NCBI GenBank assembly: GCA_002840125.1
Contig: PGZF01000005.1
Coordinates: 186,001-250,000 of the forward strand
Source: Gammaproteobacteria bacterium HGW-Gammaproteobacteria-15
GTDB lineage: Bacteria; Pseudomonadota; Gammaproteobacteria; Enterobacterales; Alteromonadaceae
Direction of reading: 5' to 3'
DNA length: 64,000 nucleotides
The position numbers and the translations under genes were made by a program. Shown in pieces: positions 56,898 through 64,000 of the stretch; position 1 is the first letter of the stretch; each line of letters starts with the position of its first letter. The notes beneath the pieces were generated by a model that saw only the letters and a program-made list of their open reading frames with translations, searched no databases and had not been told where the DNA came from.

Positions 56898-59692
56898 TAA
56901 ATTGTATCCTTATGCACAGGCCGGTGGCTGGTGGTCATTTTACCCAGACTGGCCAGGATCAGCAGCGTAGAACCCACAACCGTTATATAAACGCCCAGGT
57001 CAAAAGCAATGGCACTGGCCAGTTCGATCTCACCCAGTAGCGGAATATCAAAATAGTCAAACCAGGACGTCAGGAAGGGTTTGCCAAATGCCCAGCTGGC
57101 CACACCGGTAAACAGAGCAATCAGCAAGCCTATGGCTACCACGCGCTGGTATTCTACGTTCATGCGCTCTTTTACCCAGTCAACACCCTGCGCAATGTAC
57201 TGCAGAATAATTGCCACAGCGGTAATTAAGCCGGCAATAAAGCCACCGCCGGGTAAATTATGGCCACGGAAGAAAATATACACCGACACCATAATGGCCA
57301 GTGGCAACAGGCTTTGCGATACCGTAGACAGCAACAACGAATGGCGCTCTGTCGCCCAGGGCCGGCCTTCGCCGTCACTGCTGGGTTTAAACACCGGAAT
57401 ACGGGTGAGCAGTTTGAAAATACCTAAAGAGGCAATACCCAATACCGCAATTTCGCCCATGGTATCAAACCCCCGGAAATCAACCAGAATAACGTTAACC
57501 ACATTAGTGCCACCGCCACCGGTTTTGGCATTAGCCAGGAAAAACTCAGAAATACTGCTCAGCGGCCGGGTCATCAGGGCATAACTTAAACTGCCAACCA
57601 GCACACCTACCATACTGGCAATACTGATATCACGCACCACCCTTGGCGCCTCTGACTGTTTGGGCGTTTTATGCGGTAAAAAGAACAGTGCCAGCATCAG
57701 CAAAATGACGGTTACCACTTCTACCGACAGCTGCGTTAGTGCCAGATCCGGCGCAGAAAAACGGGTAAAGGCTATCGACACCATCAAACCCACAACTGAG
57801 ATCATTAATAGCGCCACAACCCGCTTGCGGTGCCACACTACAGTGGCAAAAGCCGCAATCAGCAACATAGCGGCGCCAGTGGCATTTACCGCATCAATCG
57901 GTAACTCGTCTCGCCCGCCCCACAAGGTATCCAGCTCCAGCAAAGGCACTCCGGCCAGTACAATAAAGGCCAGTAACACCAACACCATGTAGCGTTGCAG
58001 CGAGCCATTATCGAGCCACTGATAAAACTGGTCACAGCGGGCAATTAGCGACTTAACACTGCGCTCAAAGCTGTTTAGCGTATCAACATCAGGTAAGGTA
58101 TTCTGAAAATCAAACAGGTGTTTGCGGTTGACGTAAATCAGCGTACCACCAGCCAGCGCCAGTATGCTCATCATCAGCGGCAGGTTAAAACCATGCCAGA
58201 TGGCCAGGCTGTATTCCGGCACTGCACCACCGAGCACCGACGCCGAGGCGGCATGCAGCAAATCGCCAATTAAATAGGCCGGGAAAATACCCACCAAAAT
58301 ACATAACGCCACTAATACCTCTACCGGCACGCGCATATAACGTGGCGGTTCGTGCGGTGTTTTGGTTAATCCTTTCGGCTGGCCGTTAAAAAACACGTCA
58401 TGGATAAAGCGCATTGAATAAGCAACAGAGAATATTGCAGCTACCGTTGCCAATACCGGAATAACCCAGGACAACGAACCCAGCAGATGCTGATGCAGTG
58501 TTTCAGCGAAAAACATTTCTTTCGATAAGAAGCCGTTTAGCAAAGGTACCCCAGCCATAGCAGCGGCCGCTACCATTGCCAACGTGGCTGTGATCGGCAT
58601 AAATTGCCACAAACCGTTTAACTTACGCATATCCCGCGAGCCGGATTCATGGTCAATAATACCGGCCGCCATAAACAGCGACGCCTTAAAGGTGGCATGG
58701 TTAATAATATGAAATACCCCGGCTACTGCCGCTAAATCGGTGCCCATACCAAACAGCAAGGTAATTAAGCCCAGATGGCTGATAGTGGAATACGCCAGCA
58801 GGCCTTTTAAGTCATGCTTGAACAGCGCCAGATAAGCACCAATTAGCAACGTAGCAAGGCCGGTTAAACTTACCAGAATAAACCATAACTCAGTGCCAGA
58901 CAGCGCCGGATAAAACCGCGCCAGCAGAAAAATACCGGCCTTCACCATAGTGGCAGAATGTAAGTAAGCACTTACCGGCGTGGGTGCTGCCATGGCATTG
59001 GGCAACCAGAAATGAAACGGGAACTGCGCCGATTTGGTAAAACACCCCAGCAAAAACAGCACCAACAAAATCGGATACCAGCTGTGTTGCTGAATCACAT
59101 CAGTACTGGCCAGCACCACATCTAAATCATAACTGCCTACCACTTGGCCTATTAATAAAAATGCTGCCAGCAGTGCCAAACCACCGGCCCCGGTGACAGT
59201 TAACGCCATACGGGCGCCCCGGCGTGCTTCAGCCTTATGCCACCAGAAACTGATTAACAGGAAAGAGCTGATACTGGTAAGCTCCCAGAACATCCACAGC
59301 TGCAGTAAATTACCCGACAACACTATGCCCAGCATCGCCGTCATAAACAGCATTAAATAGGCATAAAAACGCGGCATAGAATCGCGCTCAGATAAGTAGT
59401 AGCGCGCATACAGAATGATCAGCAGGCCAATGCCTAAGATCAGCAGGCTGAATAAATACGCCAGCCCGTCAAGCCGTATGGATATATCCAGGCCAAGTAA
59501 TGGGATCCACGACAGGAAAAAACGTACAGTGTTGCCGCTTAGTACTTGTTCGGTATGTAACAGCACTAACATCAGCGCAATAGCGGGCGGCAGAGCGGTA
59601 GCCAGTGCGCAGGCACTGCGGTTCCATTTAGCAGCCAGCAGCGGAACCAGAGTTCCCAGCAGCGGCAGAAGTAAAATCCACATGAGTGTCAT
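56897..59692 (-). CDS. mrpA: Mrp antiporter fused subunit A/B
   Basis: 931 aa. NuoL-like N-terminal part with about 14 transmembrane helices ([20 protein letters not shown] and [39 protein letters not shown] hold the conserved Glu and Lys), then a MrpA extension, and finally the MrpB domain ([35 protein letters not shown]). The A-B fusion is the group 2 Mrp form found in proteobacteria, so no separate mrpB is expected. The complex exports Na+ (or K+) for H+, supporting alkali and salt tolerance. First gene of the operon. Confidence 0.95.
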   Translation of the reverse strand: MTLMWILLLPLLGTLVPLLAAKWNRSACALATALPPAIALMLVLLHTEQVLSGNTVRFFLSWIPLLGLDISIRLDGLAYLFSLLILGIGLLIILYARYYLSERDSMPRFYAYLMLFMTAMLGIVLSGNLLQLWMFWELTSISSFLLISFWWHKAEARRGARMALTVTGAGGLALLAAFLLIGQVVGSYDLDVVLASTDVIQQHSWYPILLVLFLLGCFTKSAQFPFHFWLPNAMAAPTPVSAYLHSATMVKAGIFLLARFYPALSGTELWFILVSLTGLATLLIGAYLALFKHDLKGLLAYSTISHLGLITLLFGMGTDLAAVAGVFHIINHATFKASLFMAAGIIDHESGSRDMRKLNGLWQFMPITATLAMVAAAAMAGVPLLNGFLSKEMFFAETLHQHLLGSLSWVIPVLATVAAIFSVAYSMRFIHDVFFNGQPKGLTKTPHEPPRYMRVPVEVLVALCILVGIFPAYLIGDLLHAASASVLGGAVPEYSLAIWHGFNLPLMMSILALAGGTLIYVNRKHLFDFQNTLPDVDTLNSFERSVKSLIARCDQFYQWLDNGSLQRYMVLVLLAFIVLAGVPLLELDTLWGGRDELPIDAVNATGAAMLLIAAFATVVWHRKRVVALLMISVVGLMVSIAFTRFSAPDLALTQLSVEVVTVILLMLALFFLPHKTPKQSEAPRVVRDISIASMVGVLVGSLSYALMTRPLSSISEFFLANAKTGGGGTNVVNVILVDFRGFDTMGEIAVLGIASLGIFKLLTRIPVFKPSSDGEGRPWATERHSLLLSTVSQSLLPLAIMVSVYIFFRGHNLPGGGFIAGLITAVAIILQYIAQGVDWVKERMNVEYQRVVAIGLLIALFTGVASWAFGKPFLTSWFDYFDIPLLGEIELASAIAFDLGVYITVVGSTLLILASLGKMTTSHRPVHKDTI

Positions 59693-60055
59693 AACTGTCG
59701 CACGTCCTTATTAGAATAAACTTAACCGATACATCCAGCCTCTGCCATTAATCTTACAGATTAAGTTGTTGATATTCTAGGCAGTTAACTAAGCATAGAA
59801 GACAGATTGCCTTTGCAACATGGGCGGGATAAAAAATCAGTTTGTCTGGTGTAACGGCAGTATTTATACCGTTATCTGCCAGAAAAGTCTATTTAAACCG
59901 GCCCGCTTAGCGGCAGCTGCTGGTTGGCTTTACCGCGCAAAAACTGATATTTATCGCAATATACAGCGGTGACTATTTGCTTTGCTAACTGGCGCCAGCA
60001 CGGTAAACAATATACAACTAAACAGATTAACAGCAGCCAACTTAGAGGAGGCTTT
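59693..60055. other. Gap between mrpA and fumC
   Basis: A 363-bp divergent intergenic region that must hold the promoters of both operons. I see no convincing gene; a 63-codon minus-strand frame here overlaps the fumC start and lacks a ribosome-binding site. A TAACGG...CCGTTA inverted repeat (6-bp arms, 11 bp apart) lies at 59852-59874 and could be an operator. Confidence 0.5.
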
Positions 60056-61435
60056 ATGGCTACCCGCACCGAACGTGACAGCATGGGTGAATTACAGGTA
60101 CCCGCAGCGGCGTTATATCAGGCACAAACTCAGCGCGCCGTGCAAAACTTCAACTTAAGTGGCTTAACCCTGCCACAACAGTTTATTCAGGCCCTGTTGC
60201 AGATCAAAAAAGCTGCCGCAGGTGCCAACCAACAGCTGGGCTTACTGGATGCCGGCATCAGCCAGGCCATTATAAAGGCTGCCGATACTCAGCTGGCGGC
60301 AACCGATATGCAGCAGTATCCGCTGGATATCTTTCAAACCGGTTCCGGCACCAGCAGTAATATGAATGTAAATGAAGTGCTGGCGACACTGGCCAGCCAA
60401 AGTCTGGATGCAGCGGTAAGCCCGAATGATCACGTTAATCTGGGCCAAAGTAGTAATGACACTATCCCCTGTGCTATCCATGTCAGTGCTGCGCTGGCGA
60501 TACAACAGCAGTTATTACCGGCCATACAACTATTGCAACAGCGCCTGGCCGAGAAATCAGCTGAAGTAGGCCACTTTATTAAAACCGGCCGCACCCACCT
60601 GATGGATGCCATGCCGGTTAGCTTTGCTCAGGTATTGGGCGGCTGGCAGGCCCAGCTGCAATTCGCGGAGCAACAGCTGCAGCAACAATTAAGCCAGTTG
60701 CAGGCCCTGGCACAAGGTGGCACTGCAGTAGGCAGCGGTATTAATGCCGATCCGCGTTTTGCTGCCGTATTTTGCCGCCAGCTTAGTAGCAACACCGGTA
60801 TCGCCTTTCGGCCTGCAGCTAATTTTTTCAGCGCTATAGGCTCACAAGACACTGCCGTGGCAACGTCCGGTGCATTAAAAACCCTGGCCGTGTGCCTGAT
60901 GAAAATATGCAACGACTTGCGCTGGATGAACTCCGGGCCTCTTGCCGGGCTGGCAGAAATTGAGTTGCCGGCACTGCAACCAGGATCATCTATTATGCCG
61001 GGCAAAGTTAACCCGGTCATTCCAGAAGCCGTTGCGATGATTAGTGCCCAAGTGATAGGCAACGACACCACCATCACCCTTGCCGGCCAGTCGGGTAATT
61101 TTGAGCTGAATGTGATGCTGCCGGTTATTGCCTACAACCTGCTACAAAGCATTGAACTGCAGGCCAATGGCTGCACAGCACTCGCAGAGCAGGCCGTTAA
61201 AGGTTTTACCGTGCGTGAGGACAATATCAGTAAAGCCCTGGCGCGCAACCCTATTTTGGTTACCGCACTTAACCCGTTGATTGGTTATGAAAAAGCAGCA
61301 GAAATTGCCAAGCAAGCCTACAAACAGCAACGGCCGGTATTGGATGTAGCCCTGGAACATACCAGCTATAGCCGCGACGAACTGGAAAAACTGCTTGATC
61401 CGGCCCGCCTCAGTGCCGGCGGTAATGTCGGTTAA
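60056..61435 (+). CDS. fumC: Fumarate hydratase, class II
   Basis: 459 aa from the ATG at 60056, preceded by AGAGGAGG; the upstream in-frame extension has no such site. Iron-independent, oxygen-stable fumarase of the TCA cycle. Conserved segments: TGSGTSSNMNVNEV, LGQSSNDTIP, KTGRTHLMDAMPV, and the signature GSSIMPGKVNP. Monocistronic. Confidence 0.96.
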   Translation: MATRTERDSMGELQVPAAALYQAQTQRAVQNFNLSGLTLPQQFIQALLQIKKAAAGANQQLGLLDAGISQAIIKAADTQLAATDMQQYPLDIFQTGSGTSSNMNVNEVLATLASQSLDAAVSPNDHVNLGQSSNDTIPCAIHVSAALAIQQQLLPAIQLLQQRLAEKSAEVGHFIKTGRTHLMDAMPVSFAQVLGGWQAQLQFAEQQLQQQLSQLQALAQGGTAVGSGINADPRFAAVFCRQLSSNTGIAFRPAANFFSAIGSQDTAVATSGALKTLAVCLMKICNDLRWMNSGPLAGLAEIELPALQPGSSIMPGKVNPVIPEAVAMISAQVIGNDTTITLAGQSGNFELNVMLPVIAYNLLQSIELQANGCTALAEQAVKGFTVREDNISKALARNPILVTALNPLIGYEKAAEIAKQAYKQQRPVLDVALEHTSYSRDELEKLLDPARLSAGGNVG

Positions 61436-61466
61436 TCAGCTGTTTTTGGTTCAAATACGAACGTTT

Positions 61467-61508
61467 TGCGCTAAAGCCTGGTGATTTTATCACCACGGCT
61501 TGCGCTTT
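61467..61508. repeat. Imperfect long hairpin downstream of fumC
   Basis: AAGCC-T-GGTGAT and ATCACC-AC-GGCTT around a 3-nt loop, extended by outer GCGC/GCGC pairs, about 35 bp after the fumC stop. The stem is long with small bulges. No T-tract follows, so it may be a weak terminator or a 3' stabilising structure. Confidence 0.5.
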
Positions 61509-61703
61509 ATCGCCCCCTTCAGCCATAACTATGCCCGCAGCAATATTATTACTACCTTAGTACGCAACAAAATTGCCACCGGTAGACAAAAAAACAATTA
61601 ATAGCTGCATATAAAAATAATTATTTAAAATCAACAGGGTGTCTTGCATTTTCGGTTAAGCAGTACGACGGTTAAGTGCACCCAAAGCAAAGGGTAGCTA
61701 ACA

Positions 61704-63680
61704 ATGTTTAATAAAACACTTCTTGCCATTCTGGTTGGCAGTAGTTTGTTGCTGGGTTGCAACAGCAGCGACAACGACGATACCACACCAGAGCCCGATA
61801 CCGGTACAGAAACGCCCGCACCGGATACCGGCGTAGTTAATTTAACCGATCTGGACACCGTATACGGTTACGCCGCAGAAAATGGCGGCACCACCGGCGG
61901 CAGCGGCGAAAACAAAGTAGAAGTTACAGTCTGTACCGGCGAAGAGATGATCAACGCTATTAAAAATAAAGATCCAAACCGCCCGCTTACCATCTGGATA
62001 AATGGCACTATCACGCTGCAAAATGCCAAAGACAGCCGCATCGACATTAAAGATGTATCTGATATTTCCATTATAGGCCTGGGTACCCAGGGCGAAATGG
62101 CCGGCATCGGTTTTAATATTGTGCGGGCAGAAAATATTATTATCCGTAACCTGCGTATTCACCATGTGCGTGCCAACCTGGGCGCACCGGGCGATGGGAT
62201 CAGCATGGAAGGGCCGGTACGCAATATCTGGATTGACCACAACGAAATCTACAATAGCCTGACAGTAGACGACCCGGCTCTAACTGAAGATCAGGTAAAA
62301 GACTACTATGACGGCCTGGTAGACGCCAAGGGCGACGCCCAGTTTATTACCATCTCGTTTAATAAATTCCATAACAGCTGGAAAACCTCGCTGGTAGGCT
62401 CATCTGACAGCGACAACTTTAACCGTACGCTAACCTACCACCACAACCACTGGTATAACGTTAATTCGCGCTTACCGCTGTTCCGCTTTGGTAAAGGCCA
62501 TATCTACAACAACTTCTATGATGGTGCATTGGAAAGCGGTATTAATTCACGCATGGGTGCCGTTATCCGCATCGAGCATAACCACTTTGCCGATATGAAA
62601 AACCCGGTGATGTCGTTATATAGCCAGGAAATTGGCTACTGGCAGCTGATTGATAATATCTTTGAAAATATTACCTGGCAGGAAAGCCCGAACGACGGCG
62701 TTGTCGCCGGTGAAAATGCTGAATCTACCGGTGAGCTTGACGTGCCATACGACTACAGCGCTAACCTGATCCCGGTACATAACGTAAAAGCGACGGTGCT
62801 GTCTTACGCCGGTGTGGGTGTTATCAACACGCCGCCAAGCCCGGGTTTATGCGCCCCACCTCCACCACCAGAGCCCGTTGATCCGGGGCCAGAACCGGTA
62901 CCAATTGACCCGGTAGAACCCCCGCTGAGTGTCGATTGGGGTACCTATGACGGCAGCCTGCAGCCCTTTGCTGCCAATTCTATTACCTTACCCGATGGCA
63001 GCCAAAGCAGCTTCGCACCGCAACAAAGTGGTGGTGTAGCCGAGCCTAATCTGTTTACCGCCAACGGTGATGGCACCATAACGTTCGACAGCCTGGCCAA
63101 TGCCGCCGACCGCAGCCGCGCCAAACTGGACAATGTGGTACCGGCAGATGGTGTTTATCCGAAGTTTTTCACCTTACTCATGGGCATTAAAGGTAATGCC
63201 GGAGGTAACCGCATTCTGGAAACCGAAGTTGCGCTGGGCGACACTGCCGCAGCTGGCGCCAGCAGCCGGTTAAAAGTGGTGTTTCGTAATGACGGCAATA
63301 ACTCAGGGGTACAACTGGAAAACGCTGATAACGGTTCATCCGTTACCGCCGGCAAAGGCAACGAGCCCGATCCGCTGGATATGAGCCAGTTCCGTGTTTA
63401 TCACTTCACCATTGCTTTAACTTCGCCCACTACCGGTAATGTTGCCTTGTATGTGGCAGGTAACAACACCCCCTTGGTGCAGCTTGACGGCGTAACCATG
63501 CGCCCTGCCAGTAACAATACCGACAACTACCTGCAACTGGGTGATGCCGGAGGCAGCGGCTATCTGGGTGATATCGACTGGGTACTGTGGACCGACGCCG
63601 GCGCTTATACGCCTGATATGCTAAAAGGCTTACTGCCTGCGGGCATAGGTGACATCAGCGGTTACGAAGTTCAGCCTTAA
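61704..63680 (+). CDS. Pectate lyase (PL1 family) lipoprotein with a C-terminal accessory region
   Basis: 658 aa. Lipoprotein signal with lipobox LLLGC (Cys19), then an Asp/Thr/Pro-rich linker. Right-handed beta-helix PL1 catalytic domain (about 50-390): IWINGTITL, IRNLRIHHV, WIDHNEIYNS, DGLVDAKGDAQFITISFNKFHNSWKTSLVG with acidic Ca2+ ligands, and NVNSRLPLFRFGKGHIYNN bearing the probable catalytic Arg. A Pro-rich linker (about 390-410) leads to a 245-residue beta-rich region I do not recognise, possibly a laminin-G-like or carbohydrate-binding fold. Cleaves polygalacturonate by beta-elimination at the cell surface. No other pectin genes are in the window. Confidence 0.9.
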   Translation: MFNKTLLAILVGSSLLLGCNSSDNDDTTPEPDTGTETPAPDTGVVNLTDLDTVYGYAAENGGTTGGSGENKVEVTVCTGEEMINAIKNKDPNRPLTIWINGTITLQNAKDSRIDIKDVSDISIIGLGTQGEMAGIGFNIVRAENIIIRNLRIHHVRANLGAPGDGISMEGPVRNIWIDHNEIYNSLTVDDPALTEDQVKDYYDGLVDAKGDAQFITISFNKFHNSWKTSLVGSSDSDNFNRTLTYHHNHWYNVNSRLPLFRFGKGHIYNNFYDGALESGINSRMGAVIRIEHNHFADMKNPVMSLYSQEIGYWQLIDNIFENITWQESPNDGVVAGENAESTGELDVPYDYSANLIPVHNVKATVLSYAGVGVINTPPSPGLCAPPPPPEPVDPGPEPVPIDPVEPPLSVDWGTYDGSLQPFAANSITLPDGSQSSFAPQQSGGVAEPNLFTANGDGTITFDSLANAADRSRAKLDNVVPADGVYPKFFTLLMGIKGNAGGNRILETEVALGDTAAAGASSRLKVVFRNDGNNSGVQLENADNGSSVTAGKGNEPDPLDMSQFRVYHFTIALTSPTTGNVALYVAGNNTPLVQLDGVTMRPASNNTDNYLQLGDAGGSGYLGDIDWVLWTDAGAYTPDMLKGLLPAGIGDISGYEVQP

Positions 63681-63695
63681 AATCTGCACAGAAAA

Positions 63696-63730
63696 ACACA
63701 GCCTGAAGTTTGCTCAGGCTGTGTTTTTAT
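63696..63730. terminator. Bidirectional terminator after the pectate lyase gene
   Basis: ACACAGCCTGA/TCAGGCTGTGT, an 11-bp stem with a 7-nt loop, followed by TTTTATTTT on the plus strand and by five T on the minus strand. It serves the pectate lyase gene and the convergent PEP-CTERM gene. Confidence 0.92.
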
Positions 63731-63747
63731 TTTACATCAGTTGCAGG

Positions 63748-64000
63748 CTAACGGCGCGACGCTAAGCGCCAGCGCAGTGCTAATAAACCGGTACTAAACA
63801 TAAACAACATACCCGGCTCAGGAATACCCGGAGGGGGCTCTCTGTTAATGCGGGCAGTACCAATAAACAATTGCTCATAACCATTGTTTATATTTTTGCC
63901 ATAACCTGAAAGTGCCCCGCTACACATCTCATCAGTACTGATCCCGAATAAAGGATCACATCCCATACGAAAATCAATATGCATGGTGTAGCTTTGTAAC
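63748..64000 (-). CDS. PEP-CTERM surface protein, C-terminal part
   Basis: 84 residues visible; the gene continues past the right edge with an open frame. The C-terminus reads PPGIPEPGMLFMFSTGLLALRWRLASRR: a PEP motif, one transmembrane helix and a basic cluster, the PEP-CTERM sorting signal processed by an exosortase. The rest has two cysteines and the look of a secreted beta-rich domain. Exosortase and exopolysaccharide genes must be elsewhere. Confidence 0.82.
   Translation of the reverse strand, partial: LQSYTMHIDFRMGCDPLFGISTDEMCSGALSGYGKNINNGYEQLFIGTARINREPPPGIPEPGMLFMFSTGLLALRWRLASRR

Noticed and set aside
59893..60084. 63-codon minus-strand frame upstream of fumC
   Set aside because: Hydrophobic but overlaps the fumC start, with no ribosome-binding site; probably chance.

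Overview
The window looks like the chromosome of a gammaproteobacterium of the Alteromonadales/Chromatiales type, most plausibly close to Rheinheimera or Arsukibacterium. That placement is inferred from gene order and protein character, not from a search. The syntenic blocks are typical of the class: lptD-surA-pdxA-rsmA-apaG-apaH; rplU-rpmA-obgE; petABC-sspAB; rplM-rpsI; the mla-ibaG-murA cluster; and kdsD-kdsC-lptCAB-rpoN-hpf-ptsN-rapZ-npr. Genes are densely packed, many with ATGA or TAATG overlaps, so translationally coupled operons dominate.

Left edge (1 to about 4,175): part of an integrated element. It holds a tyrosine-recombinase gene with a small excisionase-like gene in front, a divergent Cro/XRE-type regulator, an unknown gene beside a 30-bp palindrome, and a PIN-PhoH ATPase gene. 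The element interrupts the 3' part of a second, chromosomal PIN-PhoH gene. The element's own PhoH copy starts on the stop codon of the interrupted gene. The recombinase lacks the catalytic tyrosine expected of its family, so the element may be immobile. Its far end lies outside the window.

Centre (5,500 to 28,000): RNA polymerase recycling (rapA), pseudouridylation (rluA), an OmpA-family porin, two uncharacterised exported proteins, djlA, outer-membrane biogenesis (lptD, surA), pyridoxal phosphate synthesis (pdxA), 16S rRNA dimethylation (rsmA), apaG/apaH, a chemoreceptor, folA, the ribosome-assembly GTPase obgE with rpmA and rplU, ispB, mdh, argR and a divergent DyP-type peroxidase.

At 28,390-28,762 an intergenic stretch carries a run of hairpins with GGA loops, the signature of a CsrB-family sRNA that sequesters the regulator CsrA. 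Next come mgsA, ilvC with its LysR activator ilvY, sspAB, the cytochrome bc1 operon, rplM-rpsI behind a structured leader, zapE, zapG, the periplasmic proteases degQ and degS, and then the envelope-lipid blocks: Mla phospholipid transport, Kdo synthesis and Lpt lipopolysaccharide transport. These end in rpoN and the nitrogen phosphotransferase genes.

Right edge (53,800 to 64,000): a six-gene Mrp cation/proton antiporter operon on the minus strand, class II fumarase, a secreted lipoprotein pectate lyase of family PL1 with a C-terminal accessory region, and the 3' end of a gene for a PEP-CTERM surface protein.
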